From the NCBI GenBank assembly GCA_031292655.1, contig JARLGO010000404.1, forward strand, positions 1-50,463: DNA of 50,463 bases, written 5' to 3'. Numbering within the stretch: position 1 is the stretch's first letter; each line of letters opens with the position of its first letter. Both the position numbers and the translations under genes were made by a program. Positions 27,001 to 36,481 of this stretch are shown here, piece after piece. The notes below the pieces were generated by a model. That model saw only the letters and a program-made list of their open reading frames with translations. It was not told where the DNA came from and did no database searches. The DNA comes from Geothrix sp. (GTDB lineage Bacteria > Acidobacteriota > Holophagae > Holophagales > Holophagaceae).

Positions 27001-27332
27001 ACATCCAGACCCGCCAGTCAGGCAGCGCCTCGGTGGTGTCCATCCAGGGCAAGGTCAATTTCGAGGTGACCGCACAGCTGCGGGACGTGATCCGCGAGAC
27101 CGTGGCCACCGCCCAGCCGAAACTCCTCGCCATCAACCTGGAGGGCGTGAGCTTCATCGATTCCTCGGGGCTGGGCCTTCTGGTCGCCGCCCGCAACAGC
27201 GTGGACAAGTCCGGCGGGAAGCTGCACCTGTGCTGCCTGCCCGCGACCGTGAAGAAGTCCTTCGACCAGACCAACCTCACCAACTACTTCTCCATCTTCG
27301 CCACGGAGCAGGACGCTCTCCGCGGCGCCTGA
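26994..27332 (+). CDS. STAS-domain anti-sigma factor antagonist (RsbV/SpoIIAA-like)
   Basis: SVVSIQGKVNFEVTAQLRDVI...LLAINLEGVSFIDSSGLGLLVAARN; overlaps upstream gene by 7 bp. Confidence 0.9.
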   Translation: MLNIQTRQSGSASVVSIQGKVNFEVTAQLRDVIRETVATAQPKLLAINLEGVSFIDSSGLGLLVAARNSVDKSGGKLHLCCLPATVKKSFDQTNLTNYFSIFATEQDALRGA

Positions 27333-27348
27333 CGGGTCAGCGCGGCGC

Positions 27349-28515
27349 ATGGCCAGGGGCACCGTCCTGGTGGTGGACGATGAAGCGCCCATCCGGGACA
27401 TTCTCAGTTTCTACCTCAAGCGGGCGGGTTACCAGGTCCTGACGGCCGGGGATGGTCTCGAGGCCCTCGGGGAGATGGGCCGCTCCCGGCCCGATCTCAT
27501 CATCTCAGACCTGCGCATGCCCGGGATGACGGGCGACGAGCTGTGCAAGCGCGTCAAGAGCGAGCCCGCCACCCGCGACATCTACTTCATCATCCTGTCC
27601 ACCCTGGATGGAACGGCCTCGCGCATCGGCGGCCTGTCCCTCGGCGCGGACGACATGATTCCCAAGCCCTTCCATGCGCAGGAAGTGCTGGCCAAGGTGG
27701 ACTCGACCTTCCGGCTCATCGGGATGCAAAATGAGATCAAGCGCCAGAATCGGGAGCTGATCACCTTCCAGCGGAAGGTGCAGGAGGAGATGGAGCTGGC
27801 GGCGGCCCTCCAGATGGGACTGCTGCCCAAGCTCCCCGGGAAGGCCCCGGGCTCCCGCTACACCCACCGGTACCTTCCGGCCGCGGGCATCGGCGGGGAC
27901 ATCTACTCGATCCTGCCGCTGCCCGACGGCTGCACGGCCATGATGATCGCGGATGTGAGCGGCCATGGCGTCACCGCGGCCCTCATCTCGGCCATGGTGA
28001 AGACCTCCTTCGAGAACCAGGTCCGGCTCGGCGGCGAACCCCTCGCATGGGCCTACGGCATGAACGAGGACCTCTGCCGATCCACCCTGCCCGAGCAGTT
28101 CGCCACGGCCTGGCTGGGCCATCTGGATCCTGCCTCCAACTGCCTGCGGTACGTGGTGGCGGGCCATTGCGCCCCGCTGCGGATCGTGGGAGGCACCCGG
28201 GGAGGGCTGCAGCGCTCCGAGGTGCTCCGCGGCAAGGGTTTCATGCTGGGACTGGACGAGCAGCTCCCCTTTGTGGCCCACGAGGCAGAGTTCCTGCCGG
28301 AGGATCGCCTGGTCCTGTACACGGATGGCTTGGTGGAAGTGGAACGCGAGGACCGCGGCATGCTGGAGGAGGCCGGCCTGCGGCGAATCTGCGCCGAGCT
28401 GCCCGTGGGCGCCGAGGAGGCGGCCGACGCGGTCATCTCCCAGGCCCGGACCTACAACCACCCGGCCCCCTTCGTGGACGATGTGACCCTGGTGATCCTC
28501 GACCGGCAGGCCTAG
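27349..28515 (+). CDS. Response regulator with PP2C (SpoIIE/RsbU-type) phosphatase output domain
   Basis: REC: VLVVDDEAPIRD...LIISDLRMPGMTG...GADDMIPKPF; PP2C: GIGGDIYSILPLPDGCTAMMIADVSGHGVTAALISAMVK...DRLVLYTDGLVEVE. Confidence 0.93.
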   Translation: MARGTVLVVDDEAPIRDILSFYLKRAGYQVLTAGDGLEALGEMGRSRPDLIISDLRMPGMTGDELCKRVKSEPATRDIYFIILSTLDGTASRIGGLSLGADDMIPKPFHAQEVLAKVDSTFRLIGMQNEIKRQNRELITFQRKVQEEMELAAALQMGLLPKLPGKAPGSRYTHRYLPAAGIGGDIYSILPLPDGCTAMMIADVSGHGVTAALISAMVKTSFENQVRLGGEPLAWAYGMNEDLCRSTLPEQFATAWLGHLDPASNCLRYVVAGHCAPLRIVGGTRGGLQRSEVLRGKGFMLGLDEQLPFVAHEAEFLPEDRLVLYTDGLVEVEREDRGMLEEAGLRRICAELPVGAEEAADAVISQARTYNHPAPFVDDVTLVILDRQA

Positions 28516-29447
28516 AGTTCCGCCAGGGTCGCGGCGATGCCGGCCTCCAGCTCGGTGAACGGCGCCCCGTAGCCCGCCGCGCGCAGGCTGCGGACGTCGG
28601 CCTGGGTGAAGCTCTGGTACTTGCCGCGCAGCTCGTCGGGGAAGGGAATGTAGTCGATGCGGCCCCCTCCGAGGTGGGCGATGAGGGCCTTCGCGATGTC
28701 GTTGAAGCTGCGGGCCCGGCCCGTCCCCGCGTTCAGGATGCCCTTGGCCATGGCTCCGCCGCCGAAGTGGAGGTTGATGGACACGACATCGCCCACGTAG
28801 ATGAAGTCCCGCTGCTGTTCGCCATCTCCGAACCCGTCGGTGCCGCGGAAGAGCCTGCACGCGCCCCCCTCCTTCAGCTGGCGCAGCAGCCGGTGCAGCA
28901 CGGACATCATGCGGCCCTTGTGGTGCTCCCGGGGGCCGAAGACGTTGAAGTAGCGCAGCCCCACCACGGGGCTCTGGATGGCGGGCAGGAGGCTGCGCAC
29001 GTGCTGGTCGAAGGCCAGCTTGGAGTAGCCGTAGACATTCAGCGGCTTCTCATTGCCGGGCACCGCTTCGAAGGAGGCGCTGGTTCCGTAGGTGGCGGCG
29101 CTGCTGGCGTAGATCAGGGGCGCCTTCCGCGCGAGGCACCAGTGGAGGAGGGCCTTCGAATCCCCGTAGTTGTTCTCCATCATGTAGCGCCCATCGGATT
29201 CCATGGTGTCGGAGCAGGCGCCATTGTGGAACACGGCCTCGGGGCGCAGATCCAGCGTTCCGGCATCGAGCCGGGCCCGGAATTCCCGCTTGTCCAGGTA
29301 GTCCGAGATGATGAGGTCGGCCAGGTTCCGGGCTTTCTCCGAGCGGGTGAGGTTGTCCACCACCAGGATGTCCGTGTGGCCCTGCCGGTTCAGCTCCCGC
29401 ACCAGGTTGCTGCCCACGAATCCCGCTCCACCGGTGACGATGAACAT
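28512..29447 (-). CDS. hldD: ADP-L-glycero-D-manno-heptose 6-epimerase
   Basis: MFIVTGGAGFVGSNLVRELN..., NGACSDTMESDGRYMMENNY, YASSAATYG, YNVFGPREHHKGRMMSV-type motif (RYFNVFGPREHHKGRMMSVLHR). Confidence 0.93.
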   Translation of the reverse strand: MFIVTGGAGFVGSNLVRELNRQGHTDILVVDNLTRSEKARNLADLIISDYLDKREFRARLDAGTLDLRPEAVFHNGACSDTMESDGRYMMENNYGDSKALLHWCLARKAPLIYASSAATYGTSASFEAVPGNEKPLNVYGYSKLAFDQHVRSLLPAIQSPVVGLRYFNVFGPREHHKGRMMSVLHRLLRQLKEGGACRLFRGTDGFGDGEQQRDFIYVGDVVSINLHFGGGAMAKGILNAGTGRARSFNDIAKALIAHLGGGRIDYIPFPDELRGKYQSFTQADVRSLRAAGYGAPFTELEAGIAATLAEL

Positions 29448-29496
29448 GTCCCACTCCTCGTACCAGAATACCGGCCGCATGCAGCCTGAACAGCAT

Positions 29497-30447
29497 TCAA
29501 CCGATGACGTCTTCGGCCTCGAGGGGGGATATCCGCCGCAGCAGCCTGGGGCCGAGCTCGGCGACGAGGTTGGCGGCCAGGATGAGCCCGCCGCCCGCCA
29601 GCTGGACCGGACTGAGGTGCTCCCGGATGCCCGGGACCCAGCCGCTGATGGCCAGGGCCGCGGTCCAGACCGGTTCGGAGCTGAAGATGATGGCACTTTC
29701 CGTGGCGCCCAGCCGGGCCTGGAAGGTGCTTTGGACGTAGAAGGCCAGCGTGGTGGCCAGCAGGCCCATGAAGAGCAGGGCCACCCAGGTGCCGCCACGG
29801 GCGAGGGCCGGGCCCGCACCCTGGAAGCCGAAGGGGGCCGGCAGAGCCAGCGTGATCACCAGGGAGATGGCCCCCGTGACCGCCACCTGCATGAAGGCCA
29901 GCACCCAGCCCGAGGAGCGGCGCGAGAAATGCGAGGTCATGACGATGTGGAAGCCGCAGAGCACGGCGGCCAGGAGGGTCTCCGTGTCGCCGCGGTTCCA
30001 GCCGCCCCAGGCCGAGCCGGATTCGCGCACCAGGAGGGCCAGGCCCAGCAGGGCCACCGTGGCCCCGAGGCCGTGGGAGAGCCGCAGGCGGTCGCCCACC
30101 AGGAGGGCCACCATGGGCGTGAAGATCACGTAGAGCCCCGTGATGAATCCGGACTTCGACGTGGTGGTGAAGCGCAGCCCATCGGTCTGGAGCCAGAAGA
30201 GCGTGGCCAGGACGAGCCCCAGCCAGAGGCCGTCCAGGGCGTCCCGCCGGCGGACCTTCACTCCCAGGAGCACCAGCATCAGGCCCAGTCCGGCGGTTCC
30301 GATGGCGAACCGGATGCTCAGCAGCGCGCCCACGGAGAGGCCGGCATTGATGCAGTACTTGGTGGCCGGGAACCCCCCGGCCCAGACGAAGGCGATGGCG
30401 GCCAGGGCGAGGACGGCGGTCAGATGGGAAGCGCGGGATGCCGGCAT
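29497..30447 (-). CDS. EamA/DMT-family transporter
   Basis: About 10 TM segments, duplicated EamA repeats (FVWAGGFPATKYCINAGLS..., LGATESAIIFSSEPVWTAALAISGW). Confidence 0.85.
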   Translation of the reverse strand: MPASRASHLTAVLALAAIAFVWAGGFPATKYCINAGLSVGALLSIRFAIGTAGLGLMLVLLGVKVRRRDALDGLWLGLVLATLFWLQTDGLRFTTTSKSGFITGLYVIFTPMVALLVGDRLRLSHGLGATVALLGLALLVRESGSAWGGWNRGDTETLLAAVLCGFHIVMTSHFSRRSSGWVLAFMQVAVTGAISLVITLALPAPFGFQGAGPALARGGTWVALLFMGLLATTLAFYVQSTFQARLGATESAIIFSSEPVWTAALAISGWVPGIREHLSPVQLAGGGLILAANLVAELGPRLLRRISPLEAEDVIG

Positions 30448-30512
30448 CCCCCCAGGCTATCGTCCGGAGAGGGATGATTCGGGAAGAATTCCGTCCGGGG
30501 TGGGGATCGCCC

Positions 30513-31475
30513 TCATTTCAGCAGGGTCACCACGCGAACCGTCAACTCCGGCTGGTCGGGATCGTCCGTGCTGAGGGCGAGCACTTCGGATGCGTGTCCG
30601 GCCTTCACCGTGGCCGGCAGGATGATCGTCAGTTCCACGGTGGAGGCCTTCTGGTTCAGGCCCTCGACCCGGAGGCCCGGGATGGAGGGGCGGACTTTCG
30701 TGACGCGGAAGGGCCGGCCGTCGACCTGCTTGAGGGTCAGCTTCTGGCGCAGCTCCTTGCCCGCCGCGTCCTGGAACACCAGCTCCACGGGGCTGGCCTG
30801 GATGACGGGCTTGAGGTCCCACTGGATGTTCAAGGGGAGCTGGCTCGTTCGGGGATTGGTGAAGCGCACGGTGGCGGTCTCCACTCCCCGCAGCTGGCCG
30901 GCCGGGACCTTGCGGCCATCGAAAGCCACCTCCAGCACGAGGTCCTTGCCCTCGGGCCGGTAGGCGAAGGTGAGGAAGGGGGCGCCCGGTGCCTTCACGT
31001 CCACGATCTGAACGGCCTCCCCGTTCCCGCTGGCGTAGCGGACCTGGCTGCGAGTGGTGAGGGACTTCGGGGCCTGGTGGAAGTACACGGATTCCACCGA
31101 GGGCATGATCTCCTGGACCACCTCCGCCTCGAGGCTGAGGGTGATGGCAGGGGTCTTGGGGTCGTTGGACACCACTTCGATGGACTTTCGCACCAGGCCC
31201 TTCACCCCCCTGGGATCGAAGGTGGCCTCGATCTCCGTGGACTCCCCGGGCGCCAGGGACCACTTCCCCAGCACGGTGTACGTGCATCCGCAGCTGGGCC
31301 GCACCTGCGTGATGTTCAGGTAGGCGTTGCCCGTGTTGGTCACCCGGTACTTGGCCGATACCTTGCGGTCCGGCGTGATCCGTCCGAAATCGTGGTGCAC
31401 CTGGTCGAAGGAGATGGCCGGGGCCTGGGCCATGAGGGTCGCGGCGGCGCAGGCGAGGATGAGACGGCGGAACAT
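30513..31475 (-). CDS. DUF1573 secreted protein
   Basis: HHDFGRITPDRKVSAKYRVTNTGNAYLNITQVRPSCGCTYTV...SNDPKTP; signal peptide. Confidence 0.85.
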   Translation of the reverse strand: MFRRLILACAAATLMAQAPAISFDQVHHDFGRITPDRKVSAKYRVTNTGNAYLNITQVRPSCGCTYTVLGKWSLAPGESTEIEATFDPRGVKGLVRKSIEVVSNDPKTPAITLSLEAEVVQEIMPSVESVYFHQAPKSLTTRSQVRYASGNGEAVQIVDVKAPGAPFLTFAYRPEGKDLVLEVAFDGRKVPAGQLRGVETATVRFTNPRTSQLPLNIQWDLKPVIQASPVELVFQDAAGKELRQKLTLKQVDGRPFRVTKVRPSIPGLRVEGLNQKASTVELTIILPATVKAGHASEVLALSTDDPDQPELTVRVVTLLK

Positions 31476-31508
31476 GCAGACCTCTCGGGGCAGTGGAGCC
31501 CCCTGATT

Positions 31509-32468
31509 CTATACGGAGATGAGGCCCCTCAGCTCAGTCCAGACCCGGTCGGGGCCGATCCCCACCAGGCAGGGGTGTCCGGGCGTGAAACAATCCGGCT
31601 TGAAGCAGGGGGCGCAGGGGACGCCTTCTTTCCGGAGCCCGCGGCTGCGGGGCCCCCAGGGCGTGGAGCCCCCGGGATCCGTGGCGCCGTAGAGGGCCAG
31701 GGCGGGCGCGCCGCAGGCCGCCGCCAGGTGGCTCAGGCCCGAATCGTTGCCCAGCACCGCCGCCGCCCCGCGCATCCAGGCCGCGGCTTCCTTCAGGGTG
31801 GTCCTGCCGCAGAGGTCGATGCCCTCGGCCCCGGCCACCGCGGCGCAGGTCGGGGCCTCCTCCGGCGTGCCCAGGACGGCCACGGCAAACCCCTCGGCTC
31901 GCGCCCGGAGCAGCAGGGCCCGGTAGTGGTCCGCGGGCCAGGCCTTGGAGGGCCAGGTGGAGCCGGGCATGAGGCAGAGGTATCTCGTCGCCGGCCTATC
32001 GATGGAAATGCCCGGATCGAAGTCCGCGTAGGGCATGGGCGGCAGGTCCGGCCAGCGCCGGGCCAGCACGGCATGGTAGCGGAGGAGGAAGGGGCCCTCC
32101 GCATTCCAGAAGGGGCCGCTGTGGGTGTTGAAGGGGCCTGCGAGGCTCTCGTCCACGCCGATGCGCTCGGGCACCCGGGCCAGCCAGGCGGCCAGGGCGG
32201 GGCGCAGGGATTTCGGGAAGTGGATGCTCCGCGCCGCCTGGTAGCGCCGCAGGATGCGAGCCATGGCAAAGGGGCCGGGTTTGCCCTCGTCGGGCAGGGC
32301 GGCGTCGCAAAACCAGGTGCCCTCCACCAGGCCCACGGTGAGCTTCGGTCCCCACACCACGAGGGGCCCCACGCCGATCTCCCGCAGCAGGCGCAGCACC
32401 GGCAGCTGCATGGCGGCGTCGCCCACGAAGCGCGGGAAGCGCACCCAGGTGGCGTGGCTTGGGATCAC
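31509..32468 (-). CDS. Glycosyltransferase family 9 (heptosyltransferase-like)
   Basis: VRFPRFVGDAAMQLPVLRLLRE..., LMPGSTWPSKAWPADHYRALLLRA, LGNDSGLSHLAAACGAPALALYGATDP. GTG start overlapping upstream stop. Confidence 0.88.
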   Translation of the reverse strand: MIPSHATWVRFPRFVGDAAMQLPVLRLLREIGVGPLVVWGPKLTVGLVEGTWFCDAALPDEGKPGPFAMARILRRYQAARSIHFPKSLRPALAAWLARVPERIGVDESLAGPFNTHSGPFWNAEGPFLLRYHAVLARRWPDLPPMPYADFDPGISIDRPATRYLCLMPGSTWPSKAWPADHYRALLLRARAEGFAVAVLGTPEEAPTCAAVAGAEGIDLCGRTTLKEAAAWMRGAAAVLGNDSGLSHLAAACGAPALALYGATDPGGSTPWGPRSRGLRKEGVPCAPCFKPDCFTPGHPCLVGIGPDRVWTELRGLISV

Positions 32469-33583
32469 AGCCAAGGCGCCACCGCCTCGCGGAACCTGGC
32501 CGCGGCGTCGTAGTCCCGGGTCAGGGAGGTGCCGAAGGCATGGGCCTTCGCGCGCTGGGCCTCCCACGCCTCGGCACCGGCCAGCAGGGGGGCGAGCCGG
32601 GCCGCCGCGGCCGCCAGCAGGGGCTCCGGCACGGGGCCTCGATCATCCGGCTTCCGCAGGAGGAAGCCGCCCTCGCCATCCTGCAGCACGGTGCCGATGC
32701 CGCCCACCGTCGGGGCCAGCACCGGCACGCCGCGCTCGAGGGCCTCGATGAGGGCGATGGGGAAGAAACCCTCGTTTCGGCTGGTCATGACATAGAGGTC
32801 GAGGGCGGTGAAGGCGGGGGTCAGATCCTTCAGCGGGCCCGTGCGGGTGCAGTGGTCCACCATGTGCTCGCCTTCGAGCGCAGCCCGGATCTCCTGGGCG
32901 TAGCCGGGGTCCTCGCGGCCCGCCAGGAGCAGGTGGATCGGCGTGGCGAGTTGTTTGTTGAGCCGGGCCGCGAACCGGATCACATCGCTGGTCGCCTTCC
33001 GGGCATCCATCTGCCCCGCGTATCCCACCACCACCCCATCTTCTGGCACGCCCAGCGCACGCCGCGCGGCGCGCCGAGCGTCGGCATCCACCAGGGCCAC
33101 TTCGACCCTGGGATAAAGGGGGTGGATGATGCTGCAGGGTGCCTGACCGAGGTGGGTTCGCACGGCAGCCGTGAAATCGTAGGTGCAGATCCAGCGGTCC
33201 ACGAGGTTCCGGACCCCCCGGTACTTGCGCAGGTGGCGCTCGTAGTGTTCGTGGAGGGTGAGGACACAGGGGATCCGGAGGCCGCAGCGGGCCAGCCAGG
33301 GCAGGGCGCGCTGGACGCCCTTGTGGTTGCAGAGCACCAGCAGGTCGGGCCGGGTCCGCCACAGCCACCGGAAGGCGCCAACCGCCCCGGGCAGGTGGAG
33401 CACCTCGGCCACGTTGGGATTGCGCTCGCGCAGCTCCGCCTCGATGTCGCGTTTCTCCGGCTCCTTGCGAAACAGCACCGAGACCCTCACGGGCAGATCG
33501 GCCAGGGCCGCCACCTGTTCCAGCAGGACCCGCTCGCCCCCCCCGAAGGACAGCTTCCGATGGGCGAACACCACATGCTTCAC
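32465..33583 (-). CDS. Glycosyltransferase family 4
   Basis: KHVVFAHRKLSFGGGERVLLEQVAAL..., GVVVGYAGQMDARKATSDVI..., MTSRNEGFFPIALIEALERGVPVLAPTVGG. Confidence 0.88.
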   Translation of the reverse strand: MKHVVFAHRKLSFGGGERVLLEQVAALADLPVRVSVLFRKEPEKRDIEAELRERNPNVAEVLHLPGAVGAFRWLWRTRPDLLVLCNHKGVQRALPWLARCGLRIPCVLTLHEHYERHLRKYRGVRNLVDRWICTYDFTAAVRTHLGQAPCSIIHPLYPRVEVALVDADARRAARRALGVPEDGVVVGYAGQMDARKATSDVIRFAARLNKQLATPIHLLLAGREDPGYAQEIRAALEGEHMVDHCTRTGPLKDLTPAFTALDLYVMTSRNEGFFPIALIEALERGVPVLAPTVGGIGTVLQDGEGGFLLRKPDDRGPVPEPLLAAAAARLAPLLAGAEAWEAQRAKAHAFGTSLTRDYDAAARFREAVAPWL

Positions 33584-33650
33584 GAGACTCCAGGCAGGAA
33601 CGGGTTCAGGATAGGATGACTGACCTAACGCGTCATGTTCCCAGGTTGCC

Positions 33651-35102
33651 ATGTCCCTTGCCACGACCCAACGGATCCTGCTGGTGGAGGATGAACCCGG
33701 CCTCCGGGAGGTCCTGACCCTGGCCCTGGAGGGGGCGGGCTTCCGGTGCGAGGCGGTGTCGGGCATCGAGGAGGGGCAGCGGGCCCTGCGGGAGACCACC
33801 TTCGACGGGGTGCTCTCGGACCTGAAGCTCAAGGACGGCTCGGGCATCGAGCTGCTCTCCTGGATGAAGGAGCAGGGCCTGGAGACGCCGGTGGTCATCA
33901 TGACCGCCTATGCCACCACGGAAACCACGGTCCAGGCCCTGAACCAGGGGGCCGTGGACTTCATCACCAAGCCCTTCAAGCACGAGGACCTCATCGCCTC
34001 GCTCAAGGGCCTGCTGGCCGCCGCGGAACCCGAATCGGAGCCGCCCTCCGACTTGGGCGAGCTGGTCGGCGTGGGCCCCATCATGCGCAAGATCAACGCC
34101 CTCATCGGCAAGGTCTCGCGCGCCGACACCACGGTCCTGCTGACGGGCGAGAGCGGCACGGGCAAGGAGGTGGTGGCCCGGCTCATCCACCGCTATTCGG
34201 AGCGGGCCAAGGGGCCCTTCGTGGCCGTGAACTGCGGGGCCCTCCCCGAGGCGCTCCTGGAGAGCGAGCTGTTCGGGTTCGAAAAGGGGGCCTTCACGGG
34301 GGCCGGGGCCATGAAGCGGGGCCTCTTCGAGGAGGCGGGCGGGGGCATCCTCTTCCTGGACGAGATCGGCGAGATGCCCCTGTCCCTGCAGGTGAAGCTG
34401 CTGCGGGTGCTCCAGGAGCGGCGGTTCCGCCGGCTCGGGGCCACGGAGGAGCGGGCCGTGGATGTCCGCATCATCGCCGCCACCAACCGCGACCTCCGGG
34501 TCCGGGCCGGCTCCGGCGCCTTCCGCGAGGACCTCTACTACCGCCTGAACATCCTCCAGATCGAAATGCCGCCGCTCCGGGAGCGGCCCGAGGACCTGCC
34601 GGTGCTGGCCGAGCACTTCATCCGCCGCTCCTGCCTGAAGCTGGGCAAACCGCCCATGCAGCTGCACACCGAGACCATGGCGCAGCTGCTCGGCTACCGG
34701 TTCCCCGGCAACGTCCGCGAGCTGGAGAACCTCATGGAGCGCTGCGTGGCCCTCAATCCGGGGGGGCCCATCACGCCGGAGCTGCTGCCGGAAGGGTTTG
34801 GGCAGTCCGGCCAGGCGGAGGCGGAGCGTCCTGCGCCCCTGGTCATCCCCGCCGAGGGCTTCGATCTCGAGGCCTGGATCCAGGCCCTGAAGGGCCACTT
34901 CCTCCGCCGGGCCCTGGACGAGGTCGGGGGCGTCAAGACCAAGGCCGGCCGGCGGCTGGGCATGAGCTTCCGGGCCTACCGCTACTGGCTGGCGGAACTC
35001 GGCGGACTGGAGGCCCTTCCGAAGGATTTCCCCTGGCCCGCGGATTTCCCCCCGCCCGCCGTGGAAGATTCCGGGGGAACCGAAGGCCCCAAGGAGGCAT
35101 GA
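33651..35102 (+). CDS. Sigma-54-dependent response regulator (NtrC/PilR family)
   Basis: REC domain, GESGTGKEVVARLIH, ELFGFEKGAFTGA, GGGILFLDEIGEMPLSLQVKLLRVLQE, PilR-like C-terminal HTH (KTKAGRRLGMSFRAYRYWLAELG). Confidence 0.92.
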   Translation: MSLATTQRILLVEDEPGLREVLTLALEGAGFRCEAVSGIEEGQRALRETTFDGVLSDLKLKDGSGIELLSWMKEQGLETPVVIMTAYATTETTVQALNQGAVDFITKPFKHEDLIASLKGLLAAAEPESEPPSDLGELVGVGPIMRKINALIGKVSRADTTVLLTGESGTGKEVVARLIHRYSERAKGPFVAVNCGALPEALLESELFGFEKGAFTGAGAMKRGLFEEAGGGILFLDEIGEMPLSLQVKLLRVLQERRFRRLGATEERAVDVRIIAATNRDLRVRAGSGAFREDLYYRLNILQIEMPPLRERPEDLPVLAEHFIRRSCLKLGKPPMQLHTETMAQLLGYRFPGNVRELENLMERCVALNPGGPITPELLPEGFGQSGQAEAERPAPLVIPAEGFDLEAWIQALKGHFLRRALDEVGGVKTKAGRRLGMSFRAYRYWLAELGGLEALPKDFPWPADFPPPAVEDSGGTEGPKEA

Positions 35103-35191
35103 TGCCCATGAATGCTTGCTTTTTCAGCCTTTCCTGGCACACTGGAACGCTCGGATGCGACCCATCCGGCCCCCCACCCCGGACCCGACCC

Positions 35192-35710
35192 ATGACCCCC
35201 AGCGCCCCCCGCCGCAAGACCCTCCGCAAGAGCCGCGGCTTCTCCCTCCTGGAACTGCTGGTGGCGATGATGATCATCGCCGTGCTGGGCACCCTGGGGT
35301 TCTCCCAGTACCGGAAGCACTCCGCCCAGGCCCGCTACCTCAAGGCCCAGGACGACCTCAAGATCGTGGCCGAGGGCCTCGACCAGTACTTCCTCAAGCA
35401 CGGCTATTTCCCGGATTTCGGCAGCTTTGAATCCATGGTGGATGGCAACTCCGCCCTGGTGAAGGAAAGCCTCATCAAGGTGGGCATGTCCGCCCAGGAC
35501 CCCTTCGGCCAGCCCTACGAGGGCAAGTCCTCGCGGGCCTCCGCCACCTACGAGTTGAAGTGTGCCGGGGATCCCGCCAATCCGGAGGACTCCGGCCCCA
35601 TCCTGCGCACGCCGGGCCAGGTGACCAGCACCTCGCCCGTGAGCTCGCCCCAGAGCGGCGCGGGACCGAGCACCGGCACCCCCGCCGCCGAGGCCGGAGC
35701 CAAGAAGTGA
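35192..35710 (+). CDS. Prepilin-type N-terminal cleavage/methylation protein (GspG/pilin-like)
   Basis: RGFSLLELLVAMMIIAVLGTLGFSQYRKH; Ser/Thr/Pro/Gly-rich C-terminus. Confidence 0.88.
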   Translation: MTPSAPRRKTLRKSRGFSLLELLVAMMIIAVLGTLGFSQYRKHSAQARYLKAQDDLKIVAEGLDQYFLKHGYFPDFGSFESMVDGNSALVKESLIKVGMSAQDPFGQPYEGKSSRASATYELKCAGDPANPEDSGPILRTPGQVTSTSPVSSPQSGAGPSTGTPAAEAGAKK

Positions 35711-36240
35711 TCAATCCCTACAAACTGCCCCCGGAGGGCCTTCGCCTGAACGGCACCATCGAGCGCCTGGCGCTGGAAGGGGACGTGTTCCTGCACGACC
35801 TGACCTGGTCCCTGTTCGCCCTGGCCTCGGACGGCGATGTGTTCCTGGAGGTCAAGGGCCACGCCGTGTGGCAGGGGAGCTGCAGCCGCTGCCTGGCCCC
35901 CCTGGAGCGGCCCCTCACGGTCGAGAGCCAGTTCCTCGGCAGCAGGGATGCGGATCTGGTGGGCCGCGGCTCGCACACCCTGGGTTCCCAGGATCTGGAT
36001 GTGGTGTTCCTGCCCGAGGACAACCTGGACGAGGAAGAGCTGGTGCGGGAGCAGTTCGAGCTCCAGGCCCCCATGCACCCCCTCTGCGTCGAGGACTGCA
36101 AGGGGCTCTGTCCCCACTGCGGCAAGAACTGGAACAAGGGCTCCTGCCACTGCCCGCCCGAGGTGGACCTGGTCCCCTCGGCCCTGAACAAGGCCCTGGC
36201 GAAGGCCCTGGCGGGAATCAAGCTGGACCCGGAATCCTGA
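35707..36240 (+). CDS. YceD/DUF177 family protein
   Basis: CSRCLAPLERPLTVE...CVEDCKGLCPHCGKNWNKGSCHC; immediately upstream of rpmF. Confidence 0.9.
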   Translation: MINPYKLPPEGLRLNGTIERLALEGDVFLHDLTWSLFALASDGDVFLEVKGHAVWQGSCSRCLAPLERPLTVESQFLGSRDADLVGRGSHTLGSQDLDVVFLPEDNLDEEELVREQFELQAPMHPLCVEDCKGLCPHCGKNWNKGSCHCPPEVDLVPSALNKALAKALAGIKLDPES

Positions 36241-36284
36241 ACCCCTTAACCTGGAACTTTGTGTTCTCTCCCTAGGAGCAAGCC

Positions 36285-36470
36285 ATGCCGAATCCCAAGC
36301 GCCGCCATTCCAAGGCCCGCCGCGACCGCCGGCGCACCCATGACGCGCTGGAGGTCATGAGCGCCAGCACCTGCCCAAACTGCCAGACCCCCAAGCTGCC
36401 GCACCGCGTCTGCCCCAGCTGCGGTTTCTACCGCGGCAAGCTGGCCGTCCGCGTTTCCGCGACCGCCTAG
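36285..36470 (+). CDS. rpmF: 50S ribosomal protein L32
   Basis: MPNPKRRHSKARRDRRRTHDAL...CPNCQTPKLPHRVCPSCGFYRGK. Confidence 0.97.
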   Translation: MPNPKRRHSKARRDRRRTHDALEVMSASTCPNCQTPKLPHRVCPSCGFYRGKLAVRVSATA

Positions 36471-36481
36471 AGTCTTCGCGG

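Noticed and set aside
35110-35191. Possible sigma-54 promoter (TGGCACACTGGAACGC) upstream of the pseudopilin
   Set aside because: The -24 element fits, but the -12 TTGC is AACG and the GC is offset by one base; spacing not compatible.
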